Assembly (NCBI GenBank): GCA_963778375.1 | Contig: CAVZTX010000028.1 | Span: forward strand, 124,001-188,000 | Length of the DNA stretch: 64,000 bases | Reading direction: 5' to 3' | Source of the DNA: CAVZTX01 sp963778375 | GTDB lineage: Bacteria; Chloroflexota; Ktedonobacteria; Ktedonobacterales; Ktedonobacteraceae | In this document: positions 8,310-18,251 of the stretch, in pieces | Layout of the letters: the number at the start of each line of letters is the position of its first letter | How positions within the stretch are numbered: position 1 is the first letter of the stretch | The notes under the pieces: generated by a model | The model's database searches: none | The model's input: only the letters and a program-made list of their open reading frames with translations | Told to the model about the DNA's origin: nothing | Translations under genes and position numbers: made by a program

Positions 8310-10283
8310 TCAGGATGCTTGCCAGACCTGGACGGTTTTGTCACTGCTGGCGGAGGCGATGGCGTGGCCATCGGGGGACCAACGGGCGGTCCAGACTCTG
8401 GCAGTATGGTGTTTATAGATAAAGATGTTGGTTCCAGCCATGGCATCCCATATTTGCACCGTTTTATCCTGGCTGGCAGAGGCGATACGTTGATTATTCT
8501 TGGACCATGCGACGGTCCAGACGACATCGGCGTGGCCCTGGTAGGTGAAGAGGAGGTTGCCATTGGTCGGGTTCCAGACATGTACCTGGCCATCGTAACC
8601 GCCAGAGGCAATGAATTTTCCATCACTCGACCAGGAGACTGAGCTGGCACCTTTTTGATGACCTGGATAAGAGAAGACGTTCAGGCCAGTATTTGCTTCC
8701 CAGATCTTGACGGTACCGTCAAGACTTGCGGTAGCAATGTAGCGTCCATCGGGCGACCAACTCACGTCCCAAATGGTATTGGTGTGTCCATGACAGATAG
8801 CGGTGGTCTGCTGGGTGGTGCCGTCCCATACCCGGGCGGTCATATCATGACCTGCGGAGGCAATGAGCGATCCGGTCGGTGCCCAGGCCACTGCGTTCAC
8901 ATTTTGAGAGTGGCCTCTATAGATGCCTCTGGTGATACCTGTGGTCGGCTCCCAGACCTGCACTGTGGTGTCTTTGCTGGCGGAGGCGATCAACCTGAGC
9001 TGCGACCACCAGGATATTCCATTCACTTCATCGGTGTGTCCATGATAGACGAGTGGATTAGCGCCAGTCATGGCATCCCATACCTGGACTGTCCTATCTG
9101 CTCCGCAAGAGGCAATACGCGCGCCATCGGGTGACCATACTGCTGAATAGACATCCAGGGCGTGTTTCTGGTAAATGTAGATTACGCCTGGTGGTAAAGG
9201 GGTTGGCTGTACGGGAGGAGGTTTGGAAACAAATCCATGTGAAAGCGCAGCCCAGGTTCCGCCTCCTAACGCAGCTACTCCTACCAGTCCTGCTACACCA
9301 AGCAGAACTTTGCGGCGTGAAATGCGTCTACGAGGCTGCACCGATTCGCCTGTTGAAGTGCCAGCTACTTGTGAAGGTGAAGATTGTTGCTGAGTGGCTG
9401 AAATGTTGGCAGGACTTAAGAGCGGGAGATCGAAACGTTGAGATAATGGGATGGTTGCTTCGGATGAGTACGCTCCCTGGTAAGCCTGATCCAGGGCGGT
9501 AGCAAAGGCTCGTATTGTTCTGAAGCGCTGCAGAGGATCTTTGTTCAGGGCTGTCATGAGAACCTTATCTATGTCAGGAGTGATGCCAGGAATGGTGCCA
9601 TATAGAGGTGGTGGAGCAACTAGCATATGCTGACTGGCGATCTCGAAAAATGATCCATGGAAGGGTCGATTGCCGGTCAACCATTCGTAGATTACAATGG
9701 CTAATGCATACTGGTCACTGGCGGGTTGTGGTTTGCCTTGGAGTTGCTCGGGTGCCATATAGGCTGCGGTACCAACGACCTCCTGGGTGCTCTGGTAGTT
9801 CGAACTCTGAGTTAGTAATGCAAGGCCAAAATCACTGAGCAAGGTCTCGTTGTCTAGATTGAGCAACATGTTTTCCGGTTTGATATCGCGGTGAATAAGC
9901 TTTTTGGAATGGGCGTACTCTAAGGCGGCAGCAACTTGCGAGACATATGGCATGATTTCTGATATAGGCAGATGGGTACCCTTTGGATAGCGCAGGCGAA
10001 GTGTACCATGCGGGGCATATTCCATGACCAGAAAGGGCACATTGTTTTCTACACCAAAGTCCAGAACCCGCACAATGCGTGGGTGGACCAGATTGGCAAT
10101 GGTACGTGCTTCGTTAAGAAAGTGGTCTAAGTCACTGCTGGCGAGCTGCGTATTTAAGATTTTGATAGCTGCTGATGTTCTCAGGTAGAGGTGCTCACCG
10201 AGATAGACGTCTGCGAACCCTCCACGCCCAAGTAAACGGAGCAGCCGATAGTGACCCAACTGCTGTCCGATACGGTCGATCAT
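8310..10283 (-). CDS. Membrane Ser/Thr protein kinase with WD40 propeller
   Basis: 657-residue Hanks kinase paralogous to the one at 4788-6374 (nearly the same first 30 residues). Kinase domain about 10-270 with LGRGGFADVY, Lys41, HRDIKPEN (Asp133) and DFG Asp151. A linker leads to RRRISRRK followed by a single hydrophobic helix (about 326-347), then an outside segment of seven WD40 repeats (about 370-657) with recurring WSPDG, IASAS and VQVWD. The layout suggests a receptor kinase: cytosolic catalytic domain, extracytoplasmic beta-propeller sensor. RRK before the helix resembles a twin-arginine motif but more likely acts as a positive-inside anchor. GGAG precedes ATG 10283 and an extended -10 promoter lies about 110 bases upstream. 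Confidence 0.9.
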   Translation of the reverse strand: MIDRIGQQLGHYRLLRLLGRGGFADVYLGEHLYLRTSAAIKILNTQLASSDLDHFLNEARTIANLVHPRIVRVLDFGVENNVPFLVMEYAPHGTLRLRYPKGTHLPISEIMPYVSQVAAALEYAHSKKLIHRDIKPENMLLNLDNETLLSDFGLALLTQSSNYQSTQEVVGTAAYMAPEQLQGKPQPASDQYALAIVIYEWLTGNRPFHGSFFEIASQHMLVAPPPLYGTIPGITPDIDKVLMTALNKDPLQRFRTIRAFATALDQAYQGAYSSEATIPLSQRFDLPLLSPANISATQQQSSPSQVAGTSTGESVQPRRRISRRKVLLGVAGLVGVAALGGGTWAALSHGFVSKPPPVQPTPLPPGVIYIYQKHALDVYSAVWSPDGARIASCGADRTVQVWDAMTGANPLVYHGHTDEVNGISWWSQLRLIASASKDTTVQVWEPTTGITRGIYRGHSQNVNAVAWAPTGSLIASAGHDMTARVWDGTTQQTTAICHGHTNTIWDVSWSPDGRYIATASLDGTVKIWEANTGLNVFSYPGHQKGASSVSWSSDGKFIASGGYDGQVHVWNPTNGNLLFTYQGHADVVWTVAWSKNNQRIASASQDKTVQIWDAMAGTNIFIYKHHTARVWTARWSPDGHAIASASSDKTVQVWQAS

Positions 10284-10720
10284 GATGCATCTCCATTAAA
10301 GGGCTAGCTTAAGGTGCCAACAAAAGGTCGTCGATGAATTCTCGCCGAAAAAATATTGTGACTACGAAGAACAGAGTGGGGATGCTAACAAATTATAGCA
10401 TATGAGTTTGCTTAAGAGATTAGTACGCTCCCGATTTCTTTTCTTGTAACAGGTTATTTGGTGACGGCACCTTCATCTGCATAATAGACGTTGATGAAGC
10501 TATTTTTTGTACGGAAATAACCAGAACGTGGTAATCTACGTAGATGTATGCAGAGATGAAAAACATGAGCGGCTCTGAAAGCAATCTGCGGCACAGATCC
10601 TTCGCTGCGCTCAGGATGACAGTTTCTGACAGTGAAAAACATGGGCGACCTTGCGAGTAATCTATAGGCGCTTGATAATAGACACAATACATTTGTGAAA
10701 ATTAAACAGTAAGGACTACT
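10284..10720. other. Divergent intergenic region with short repeat
   Basis: Holds the kinase promoter and, at 10594-10621, CAGATCCTTCGC..CAGGATGACA. This is a short member of the repeat family whose longer copies (7471, 58751-58893) carry the GGGCAGG..CTGCCC palindrome in the middle. No gene seen. Confidence 0.5.
10392..10400 (-). promoter_or_regulatory. Extended -10 promoter for the WD40 kinase
   Basis: On the minus strand TGCTATAAT is a perfect extended -10 (TGnTATAAT); no good -35 lies 17 bases upstream, as is usual for extended -10 promoters. Places the transcript start roughly 100 bases before ATG 10283. Confidence 0.5.
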
Positions 10721-11899
10721 ATGCGTATTATTCTGTATCTTGGAAAAGGTGGTGTCGGGAAGACAACTGTCGCTGCAGCAACGGCGGTGCGTTCCGCAAT
10801 GATGGGTAAACGAACGTTGGTGGTGAGCACTGACCTGGCACATAGTCTGGCAGACTGTTTCACTACTTCGCTGACTTCGGAGCCGAAAGAATTGGCGGCA
10901 AATTTATGGGCACAGGAAGTCAATGCGCTGGACGAGATGCGTCATAGCTGGGGCAAGGTGCAGGAGGTGATGAGTAAGGCACTGCGTAAGCGTGGTTGGA
11001 ACAGTGTAATGGCAGAGGAACTGGCGCTCATTCCAGGGATGGATGAGATTGTGAGCTTGCTGAATATCTACCGCAACGCTCGCGATGGGGATTTCGATGT
11101 GGTGATTATTGATGCAGCTCCAACAGGTGAGACGGTACGTCTTTTGAGTATGCCCGATACGTTTCAGTGGTATGCCAGCCAGGTCTATCGTTTTAAGAGT
11201 AGTACGCTGAGTCTTGCGCGACCGTTGATTAATGCTGTGATGCCGTCAGCCGGGGTATTGGATGCTGTGCAAATTATGAGCGAGAGGGTCAAGGGACTGC
11301 GCGAGGTGCTGAGCGATCCAGATATCAGTTCTTATCGCCCGGTGGTCAATCCTGAACGGATGGTTATTAAAGAGGCGCTGCGGGCGGAAACATACCTGGC
11401 GCTCTTTGGCTATCCGATTGATGGCGTTGTGTGCAACCGTGTGATCCCGGCGGGTAATTACCAGGATACGTTCATGCAGGACCTTTATCGCAACCAGGAG
11501 AAGCTGCGCATTCAGATTCATCAGACTTTTGCGCCGTTGCCGATCTGGGAAGCACCTTACTATTCGCGCGAGATTCTCGGTATTCCGCAGCTTGCGGAGC
11601 TAGCTCAGGTTATCTTTGGCGATACAGACCCAACGTGTGTGTTCTACCGCGGTGCGATACAGGAAGTAACGCGACAAGGCGACACGTATGTGTTGCGTTT
11701 GCCTCTACCGCATGTCGAGATGGACAAGGTGGTTATGACGAAGAAGGGCGATGAAATGATTGTCGAGATCGGCAATTTCAAGCGCGATATTACGCTTCCG
11801 GCTGTATTGACAAATCAAGAGGCAAAGCTCGCGCGGTTTGTGAATAAGGCTTTGGAGATTCACTTTACTGCGCCTGTGGAGGCGGAGAAGACTGCATAA
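10721..11899 (+). CDS. ArsA/Get3-family ATPase
   Basis: 392-residue SIMIBI-class P-loop ATPase. The deviant Walker A GKGGVGKTT starts at residue 9, STDLAHSLADC carries the switch I Asp, and IIDAAPTGETVRLL is the Walker B/A-loop region typical of ArsA and Get3. The C-terminal third has the alpha-crystallin-like beta segment (LPLPHVEMDK..VEIGNFKRDITLP) found in bacterial and plant ArsA-like proteins. No ars operon (arsB, arsR, arsD) is near, so arsenite pumping is not supported; a targeting or chaperone-like role is an inference from Get3. AAGGA lies five bases before ATG 10721. It is convergent with the stress-protein gene, with a long inverted repeat between them. Confidence 0.85.
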   Translation: MRIILYLGKGGVGKTTVAAATAVRSAMMGKRTLVVSTDLAHSLADCFTTSLTSEPKELAANLWAQEVNALDEMRHSWGKVQEVMSKALRKRGWNSVMAEELALIPGMDEIVSLLNIYRNARDGDFDVVIIDAAPTGETVRLLSMPDTFQWYASQVYRFKSSTLSLARPLINAVMPSAGVLDAVQIMSERVKGLREVLSDPDISSYRPVVNPERMVIKEALRAETYLALFGYPIDGVVCNRVIPAGNYQDTFMQDLYRNQEKLRIQIHQTFAPLPIWEAPYYSREILGIPQLAELAQVIFGDTDPTCVFYRGAIQEVTRQGDTYVLRLPLPHVEMDKVVMTKKGDEMIVEIGNFKRDITLPAVLTNQEAKLARFVNKALEIHFTAPVEAEKTA

Positions 11900-11924
11900 T
11901 CGCCTTCGACAACAAATTAGGGAA

Positions 11925-11973
11925 AAGCATATCGGGAGGACACGGATGTAGCCCGCGCCCTCCCGATATGCTT
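11925..11973. terminator. Bidirectional terminator-like inverted repeat
   Basis: A perfect 15-base stem, AAGCATATCGGGAGG (11925-11939) with its complement (11959-11973), encloses a 19-base loop. It sits between two convergent genes and is flanked by AAAA and a TT, so it could stop transcription from both sides. The stem is unusually long for a plain terminator. Confidence 0.6.
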
Positions 11974-11987
11974 CAGGGAGAAAGGCT

Positions 11988-12476
11988 CTATGGACTGGGA
12001 GGTGTACCACCTTCGCTTGTCGTCCCTTGGCCGGTAAAGAAGGTATCATTTGAACCAGCATCGACTACCGGTTCCGGTTGAGGCCTCGTGTCGCCTGTTT
12101 CGGTGCCAAGAATGGGGGCGATGTCTGCCTCCAGAGCATCGGGAACATTAGCGTTATTTGCTCCGTTGCGATGTAGGATGCCAAGGGCTTCCTGTTCCCG
12201 ACCTGGGGCCTGAACAGTGACAACGGTGCGACTCAATTGAGTTTTATTCGTAAGGACACCTGGTGTTATTCCTGCTGCTGTATATCCTTCTGCTGTTTCA
12301 GTTCCTTGTTCGTCAGCAGAGATATTTTCGTCCCCTATGCTTGCACTACGCACCTCCATATTGACCTGGTCGTTACTAAAGCCTGCAGTGCGCAGGTCAT
12401 TCATAGCCAGATCGGCTTGGGCCTGGTCTTCAAAGATGCCTATGATGGCGGAACGATTGCTCTCTGACATTGCCAT
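11988..12476 (-). CDS. General stress protein 17M-like domain protein
   Basis: 162-residue acidic soluble protein. The N-terminal SAIIGIFEDQAQADLAMNDLRTAGF pattern matches the ferredoxin-like fold of the general stress protein 17M (YflT) domain; the second strand pair (TVVTVQAPGREQEALGIL) completes it, and the Pro/Gly-rich C-tail is disordered. In Bacillus such proteins belong to the sigma-B regulon, but their molecular role is unknown. I choose ATG 12476 (AMSESN), since AAGGGGA lies eight bases before it, over an in-frame ATG 45 bases upstream that has no ribosome site. Related proteins are common in Ktedonobacteria-like genomes. Confidence 0.65.
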   Translation of the reverse strand: MAMSESNRSAIIGIFEDQAQADLAMNDLRTAGFSNDQVNMEVRSASIGDENISADEQGTETAEGYTAAGITPGVLTNKTQLSRTVVTVQAPGREQEALGILHRNGANNANVPDALEADIAPILGTETGDTRPQPEPVVDAGSNDTFFTGQGTTSEGGTPPSP

Positions 12477-12641
12477 GATTTTTTCCCCTTCATGAGATAG
12501 TTTCGAGCACTCCGGCAGCACCTAAAACTAACGAAGTAGCATTCAGCGTCTAATCTCATAGACTCATTCATACTTTTTTCACGCATCGGGTTAACTAAAA
12601 GATGCAGTAGGAAAGCGGCTCAGGAGGAGATGTGGTTTTAT

Positions 12642-14364
12642 TCAACTGTTTGGGGCAAGGTTTCTACGAAGGGATGAAACAAAGGCATCGGTATTTTCTT
12701 CTTTGAATATGCCGTAAATGTAGCGGTCTGGCCGTACCAGGACAAGGATGTCATGCCTATTCTGTAGGAAATCACTGAGTTCATTTGATTGAATGACAAT
12801 CGGGAATATCCCTAAATCTAACGAACCAACAGATGATTGTTGAGGCATCATCGAAGTGGCCTCAGCAGCGGGCCACACAGTTCCCCTGACTGCGTCCAAT
12901 AAAGGCCCTCCCAACTCATCCTTACTACTATCGCCCCTACGGAACGAGACACGTTTGGTATCGGATTGGACACAGATGAAGCGGGTGTTGAGGCTTTTCC
13001 ATAATTCGGCTTGTGGGAGGAGGGGGGCAAAGGCTTGTTCGGGATTGTTGTGGAGGCGGAGTATGGCAAAGCCTGTTCCTAGCAGGTTGTCGAGGAGGAG
13101 GCGCTTTCCTTGTGAGGTTATTACTTCGGGTTGGGGAAGCAGAAGACCAGCCATGGGCCGATTGCTTCTAGCGCTATTAGAAAGCATAAAGCCTTTTTTA
13201 TAGCGTGGCAATGGCTTGGGTCCTATTTCTGAAAGAAATTTCCGAGTAGGAGGGATTCTATTCAGGGTACGAAAAAATGTGTCTCGAAAGTGGGCTACGA
13301 GGGACGATTTGGTCATGACAACGCTGCCTAAAAAGGAAGAGAATCGGATCATCTGCGCAACATGTCGATAGCGCTCCTGGTGATAGGTATCGAGCAACCG
13401 CGGATTTGCCAGTCCTTGCAAGACCAATGAGAGCTTCCAGCAGAGGTTATAGGCATCGCGCAAACCGCTGTTCATGGCCTGACCACCAAATGGGGGCATC
13501 ATGTGGGCGGCATCGCCTAATAGAAAAATGCGTCCCTTTCGAAAAGCTGCGAGCTAGGGCGGCGTGAAAGGTGTAGATGGCCTGACGAATGATTTGAGGA
13601 TGAGCCGGACCTCCGACCTCTAAGATAAGGGCGTGTATCTTTTCTTCTTGCAAGAGGTCTTTTTCTTGCTCACCGGGGAGCAGCATGAACTCCCAGCGCC
13701 TGCTTTGATGTGGTGCTGGAATAGAGACTGCGGGTCGCTTTGGGTTGCAGAAAAAGGTGACGATAGAAGAAGCATTCTGGTCAGCAATGGAATCGATGAC
13801 CAGCCATTTCTGCGCAAATGTGGAGCCTTGCATGGGGATGTCGAGCACACGGCGAATGGAACTTTTGCCACCATCACAGGCCAGCAGGTAGGCACATGCT
13901 ATTCTGAGCAGATCTCCATTCGGGGTACGCACTGATACCAGGACGTTAGAATCGGTTTGCTCGAACGCTTCGACGGTGTGTTGGAAGTGAATGTTGACGC
14001 ATTTGAAACGTTGCAGTCCTTGCAGCAGCGTTGCTTCGAATGTCGGCTGATGAAAGGTTGAGATGAGTGGGTAGCCGTTCCTCTTACTGGTAGGCTCAAC
14101 CTTGGAAAAAAGCCGTCCCCCGGACACATAGTGGGCATTGAGGTCCAACAGTACATTCTTCAAGACAGCATCGCTCAAGCCCATTGCCTGACAGATGCGT
14201 AAGCCTTCGTCATCGAAAGCGATGGCCTTCGGGCAGTCGCTCAGTCCTGCATTGCGTTCGAGTATGATGGTGTCTATGCCGGACATGCCAAGCAAGTTGG
14301 CTGCTGTTAGTCCCGTTGGTCCGGCACCGACAATGACAACCGAGGGATGTTTTTTCGTGAGCAT
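12642..14364 (-). CDS. FAD-dependent aromatic monooxygenase, frame broken by one base
   Basis: Flavoprotein hydroxylase of the PheA/TfdB/PgaE group, about 573 residues when joined. The N-terminal GxGxxG is VVIVGAGPTGLTAA, the middle motif is LACDGGKSSIR (DG motif), and the second FAD motif GDAAHMMPPFGGQAMNSGLRDAYNL is complete. The C-terminal part ends in a thioredoxin-like domain as in phenol hydroxylases. The frame breaks within the A4 run at 13542-13545: removing one base gives ARSFRKGRIFLLGDAAHM. The enzyme would hydroxylate an aromatic or polyketide substrate using NAD(P)H and oxygen; which one is unknown. It lies on the same strand as, and 1.4 kb beyond, the lipid/polyketide run (15768-24340), with the opposing radical SAM gene between, so a tailoring role is possible but unproven. 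Confidence 0.85.
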
Positions 14365-14743
14365 TGATTCCTGTTAATATCCATTTTTTCGCCAACACGA
14401 CGGTTATAATGGTGCCTAACCTCCCCGCTACGGCGTAAAAATGGCCCAGCATTGTAGCAAAAGCATGCACGTCTCATTGGATGAAAACTGTATGGATACC
14501 CAAATGTAATCCTTGCTCAGAATTGTATCACAGTTAGAGGCATTGTTAGCTCAGATATACCAATCGTCACGTGTCAGTTGCAAACTGCTATTGCCCCGCT
14601 TAATTCTAAAATCTAGTAGACAAAAGATACTATTTGATGTTATTCTAGTGATGAGCACTTTTTGACGTTACTAGTCTGTAAGAAAAAGATAACTTCGCCT
14701 TACATCTCAGGTATGATTGGCCCTCAATAGAGAATAGGAGAAA
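14365..14743. other. Divergent intergenic region
   Basis: AT-rich gap between the divergently read monooxygenase and radical SAM genes. It must hold both promoters; I see no clear -35/-10 pair and no gene. Confidence 0.4.
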
Positions 14744-15706
14744 ATGCCGATGAGATGGTTCACAAACCCCTTCTTAACTCCTGCTCTTCTTCGCTTTACG
14801 CTGTGGCTAGCAAAAAAGCGTAACCGCCCTTTTATAGGGAGCATAAATGTTGTTAATCGGTGCAATCTGCATTGTGCAGGTTGCTATTGGACTAGAACAG
14901 AGCGAGCGAAAGACCGTGTGGAGCTTTCTATCGAAGAGGGTGTGGAACTCATACATGTACTCTGGAAAAGAGGGATACGGCAAATTTACTTTGTCGGCGG
15001 TGAGCCAATGATTGAACGGGAAAAACTTGAACACTGGGTTAGAGAGGTAGCAAAGTTAGGTGGCATTTCTACAGTGGCTACCAATGGGACATATGGCTTG
15101 CCAGCACCAAACGAATGGCCAAGAACACATTATTTTGTTTCCTGTGATGGGGACAAAGCAGGAATGGATCGTGTCCGTGGGTTTGATGTGATTCATAAAG
15201 CGAATGTTTTTGAGCAAGTGAAATCTGTTGCCTGGCATCGCCAGGATGTCATGCTGTCTGTAGTGATCAGCAAGCTCAATGTAGACCGTATAGAAGCATT
15301 TGTTCGTGAGACAGCTACCTGGGATATTGGGGGAGTTGTCTTTGCGTTTTCTACTCCAAATGTAGGTCAGAGGCAATCATTTTATCTTTCCGCCGATCGC
15401 AAAGAGGAAGCAGTGCAAGAGATACTTCGGCTCAAACAAGAGTTTAAGGATTTTATTGCTATGGGAACAAGAGCGATTGAGTTGCTACGTCCCTCTGAAG
15501 TGATAAGGTGGTCCCCGACGTGCCCAACATATGCTACCCAGTGCTTCCGGGCTGATGGACAGCCAATTGAACGTTGTATCTTTGGGCCAGAGGGAGATTG
15601 TTCCCGTTGTGGGTGCAATATTTCTACCTCTCTTGTAGCTATACGCGAAGGAGATCAAGAAACGGCACGGTTTCTGACTTCGCGAATTCGGATATTGTCC
15701 AGCTAA
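14744..15706 (+). CDS. Radical SAM enzyme with Cys-rich C-terminus
   Basis: 320-residue radical SAM protein. CNLHCAGC (about residues 41-48) is the canonical CxxxCxxC [4Fe-4S] site, preceded by a strand with NVVNR; FVGGEPM is the GGE motif contacting SAM. The C-terminus has a cluster of six cysteines (CPTY..CFRADG..CIFGPEGDCSRCGC), consistent with a second, SPASM- or twitch-like iron-sulfur cluster. The N-terminal LLRFTLWLAKKR helix resembles that of membrane-lipid radical SAM enzymes such as HpnH, but the rest does not let me assign it. It is convergent with the lipid run that ends at 15768, so lipid modification is a reasonable guess only. A second ATG two codons in has the better-spaced AGGAG. 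Confidence 0.75.
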   Translation: MPMRWFTNPFLTPALLRFTLWLAKKRNRPFIGSINVVNRCNLHCAGCYWTRTERAKDRVELSIEEGVELIHVLWKRGIRQIYFVGGEPMIEREKLEHWVREVAKLGGISTVATNGTYGLPAPNEWPRTHYFVSCDGDKAGMDRVRGFDVIHKANVFEQVKSVAWHRQDVMLSVVISKLNVDRIEAFVRETATWDIGGVVFAFSTPNVGQRQSFYLSADRKEEAVQEILRLKQEFKDFIAMGTRAIELLRPSEVIRWSPTCPTYATQCFRADGQPIERCIFGPEGDCSRCGCNISTSLVAIREGDQETARFLTSRIRILSS

Positions 15707-15767
15707 GTGTTCAAGGCGATGTGTCTTGCTGCAAATGCAACACAATTGTTCGGAATCGTCTCATAGT

Positions 15768-17075
15768 TCAGGCGTACCAATTAGCGTGTGTCAGTGGCAG
15801 ATGACAATCACCCTGATCTGGCTTTGCTAGCAGCGTCTGATAGACAGTTACGCGACCTGTCTGGAATCCATGAGCCACCGCAGCGATATACAACCGCCAG
15901 ATGCGATAGGTCACATCACTTGTGAGCTTGCGGGCTTCGTCGGCATGGGCTTCCAGTCGACGCACCCAGTGCCGTAGTGTAAGCGGATAATGTTCGCGGA
16001 TGCTTTCAACATCGCGTATCTCGAAACCGCTCATTTCGGCTGCTTGCAGTGTACGACTAATTGGGACCACTTCAGCATCGGGAAAGACGTAGCGACCGAA
16101 GAAGTTTGATGCTCCCAGTGCTAATTTGGTAGAGGGACTGGCAATTCCCTGGTTGAGGAACAGGCCACCTGGCCGCAGTAAATTCCAGGCTTGTTTGAAG
16201 TATGGCTGCAACATCGCTTCACCAACATGTTCAAACATCTCTGCACTCGCAATTTTGTCAAAAGAATGTTTCTCATTCATATCCCGATAATCACGCACTT
16301 CCACATGACAGCGTCCCACCAATTCAGCCTCCTGGATACGCTTCTGCACGAATTCAGCTTGCGGGCGACCGAGGGTAATACCATGTGCCTCTACCCCATA
16401 GTGTTGTGCAGCATAGATTATGAGTCCTCCCCAGCCACAGCCAATATCTAGCAGACGCTCTCCAGGCTGCAAATATAGTTTGCGACAGATATAATCCAGC
16501 TTCCGCTCCTGCGCTGTATCCAGGTCATCATCTAGCGATGCGAAGTAAGCACATGTGTAGACCATATAACGATCCAACCAAAGTGCAAAGAAATCATCGG
16601 AGTGATTGTATTGATAATTAACGGCTTGTTGGTCACGCTCTTTCGAATGGTATGCGCCATGCAACTTCGCCGCGAAGTTCTTTGGCCAAGGTTGGCCTGT
16701 CTTGGGTAGGCTCATCAAGCGTTGCGCTATATGCAACTGTTTCATCTTCCCCATTTGTCCTTGTCTGTCAATAAATTGATCCAGGATTGCAAGGAAGGTC
16801 TCTATGTCGCCTTCGACATCGAAGTCATTGTAAATGTACGACTCGAATAAGCTCAGTTCGTTCGGGGGCATGAACATTCTGCGCAAGGCACCTGGATGTT
16901 GTAGCACTAATGTGAAGCGAGGCGGTTCACTATTGTCTGATTCAGGTTGCCAGATGGAACCATCCCATAGCCGCACAGCAAAATGAGGCTCGGAAGAGGA
17001 ACCAAGTAAGTCCTGTAATAACAATAATGTAGTTTCAACTGCCCGATCAGCGGTCTTTGTAGATTGAATAGCCAT
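15768..17075 (-). CDS. cfa: Cyclopropane-fatty-acyl-phospholipid synthase
   Basis: 435-residue CFA synthase-family methyltransferase, slightly longer than the 382-residue E. coli enzyme. It transfers a methylene or methyl from SAM to a cis double bond of a membrane phospholipid acyl chain. The N-terminal lipid-binding domain (about 50-140, with MFMPPNELSLFESYIYNDFDVEGD) is followed by the SAM domain: LLDIGCGWGG (208-217), AHGITLG, and AEMFEHVGE, the usual family signature. Last gene of the leftward run that starts at 24340; the start lies 40 bases after the preceding desaturase. It could act on the olefin made by either desaturase in the same run. The cfa symbol is by family; the product could be a methyl-branched rather than cyclopropane lipid. 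Confidence 0.85.
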   Translation of the reverse strand: MAIQSTKTADRAVETTLLLLQDLLGSSSEPHFAVRLWDGSIWQPESDNSEPPRFTLVLQHPGALRRMFMPPNELSLFESYIYNDFDVEGDIETFLAILDQFIDRQGQMGKMKQLHIAQRLMSLPKTGQPWPKNFAAKLHGAYHSKERDQQAVNYQYNHSDDFFALWLDRYMVYTCAYFASLDDDLDTAQERKLDYICRKLYLQPGERLLDIGCGWGGLIIYAAQHYGVEAHGITLGRPQAEFVQKRIQEAELVGRCHVEVRDYRDMNEKHSFDKIASAEMFEHVGEAMLQPYFKQAWNLLRPGGLFLNQGIASPSTKLALGASNFFGRYVFPDAEVVPISRTLQAAEMSGFEIRDVESIREHYPLTLRHWVRRLEAHADEARKLTSDVTYRIWRLYIAAVAHGFQTGRVTVYQTLLAKPDQGDCHLPLTHANWYA

Positions 17076-17115
17076 AGCATATCCCTCTAAAGAGGCTAAC
17101 TCCGCCTCTACATTT

Positions 17116-18214
17116 CTAATGCAGTGATGCGCTTACTTCTTTTAAGTAACCGAAAATTTCCCTGTAAGATTGAAGCATGCCCGTCTCATGATAGGGAATG
17201 GAGTGTTGCTTACAGTAGGCTTTGACGATGTGTTGCGCTTCTTTCAATCTATTCCTGGGCATGGTCGGGAAGAGATGATGCTCGATCTGGTAGTTCAGTC
17301 CGCCATACCAGAAGTCGGTGAAAGGGATGGGCGTGAACATTGCGAGATGTTAGCACCTGCTGGCGCAGAAAGTCTATTCTGCTATCCTTCTCCAAAACGG
17401 GCATGCCTTTATGGTTAGGAGCAGCAACTGAACCCAGGTACAGACCCAAAAGTGCTCGATGGACGATAAAGAACAGTATCACTTGCCACGGGTTCAACCG
17501 AGAGAGGAGCAAGCCGAAGTAGAGCACGTAGTGAAGAGCCATGAGTAACATCTCCACCACGGGATGCTTTGCTTTCCTCTCAAGCAGGAAGCGGATGCTA
17601 AAGATCAGGAAAGTCAGCCACGCAAGCAACTCCAATGGCAAAACGAAGTAGGCCTGGTATTTCACCATGAAGCGCTGAAACCCTCGCCTACTACGTGCCT
17701 CTTCTTGAGTAAAGGCGAGCAATGGGATGGCAATATCAGGGTCAAAATCGAGTTGATTGGGATGCCCGTGATGCGCGTTGTGCTTATCGACCCACCAGCT
17801 CCAACTCTCACCTACCAGTAAATTAGCGGCCACCAAGCCATGGATATTGGTCTTCCTCGTGGAGCGAAACACCTGCCGATGACCGATATCGTGAACAAGG
17901 AAACCGACTTGGGCAAAAACAAAGGCCATATAGACAGCGTTCAGGAGTTGTAACGCGAAGTTGTTGACAACTAGCAGGAAGATCACGCTCACGGCCAGTA
18001 GGCTCAGTGTAAAGAGAATCTTGTAGGTATAATAACCCGGTTGCTGATCCAACAATCCTTGCTGCTTCACGAGGAGTTTCAACTCAGCATACTCATTTGC
18101 AGCGCCTTGAGAAGGAGCATTTTTGAAATCAGGAAGAGCCAATGGTGCAGATCTTTTATCTGACTCCCCAATGTGGGATCTTTGCACCTGTGTGCCGATT
18201 TGTTCTTGAAACAT
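17116..18214 (-). CDS. Fatty acid desaturase, linoleoyl-CoA/delta-6 type, frame broken by one base
   Basis: Membrane di-iron desaturase of about 366 residues. The three histidine boxes are HDIGH, HNAHH and, after the frame break, QIEHH; the Gln in the third box is the hallmark of front-end or methyl-end (delta-6, delta-5, omega-3) desaturases. Two to four hydrophobic segments surround the boxes (YKILFTLSLLAVSVIFLLVV and others). The frame changes near 17340: one base added after TSRN gives MFTPIPFTDFWYGGLNYQIEHH. AAAGGAGG just before ATG 18214 sets the start; the open frame upstream of it overlaps the previous gene and is spurious. Fourth to sixth gene products of the run are two desaturases and two methyltransferases in alternation, suggesting sequential acyl-chain modification. 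Confidence 0.85.
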
Positions 18215-18251
18215 TTGCCTCCTTTTTGTAGAGGCCCGATTTATCGGGTTC

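Noticed and set aside
10721..11899. Arsenic-resistance pump ATPase
   Set aside because: No arsB, arsD, arsR or metal-binding Cys motifs nearby; kept as ArsA/Get3 family only.
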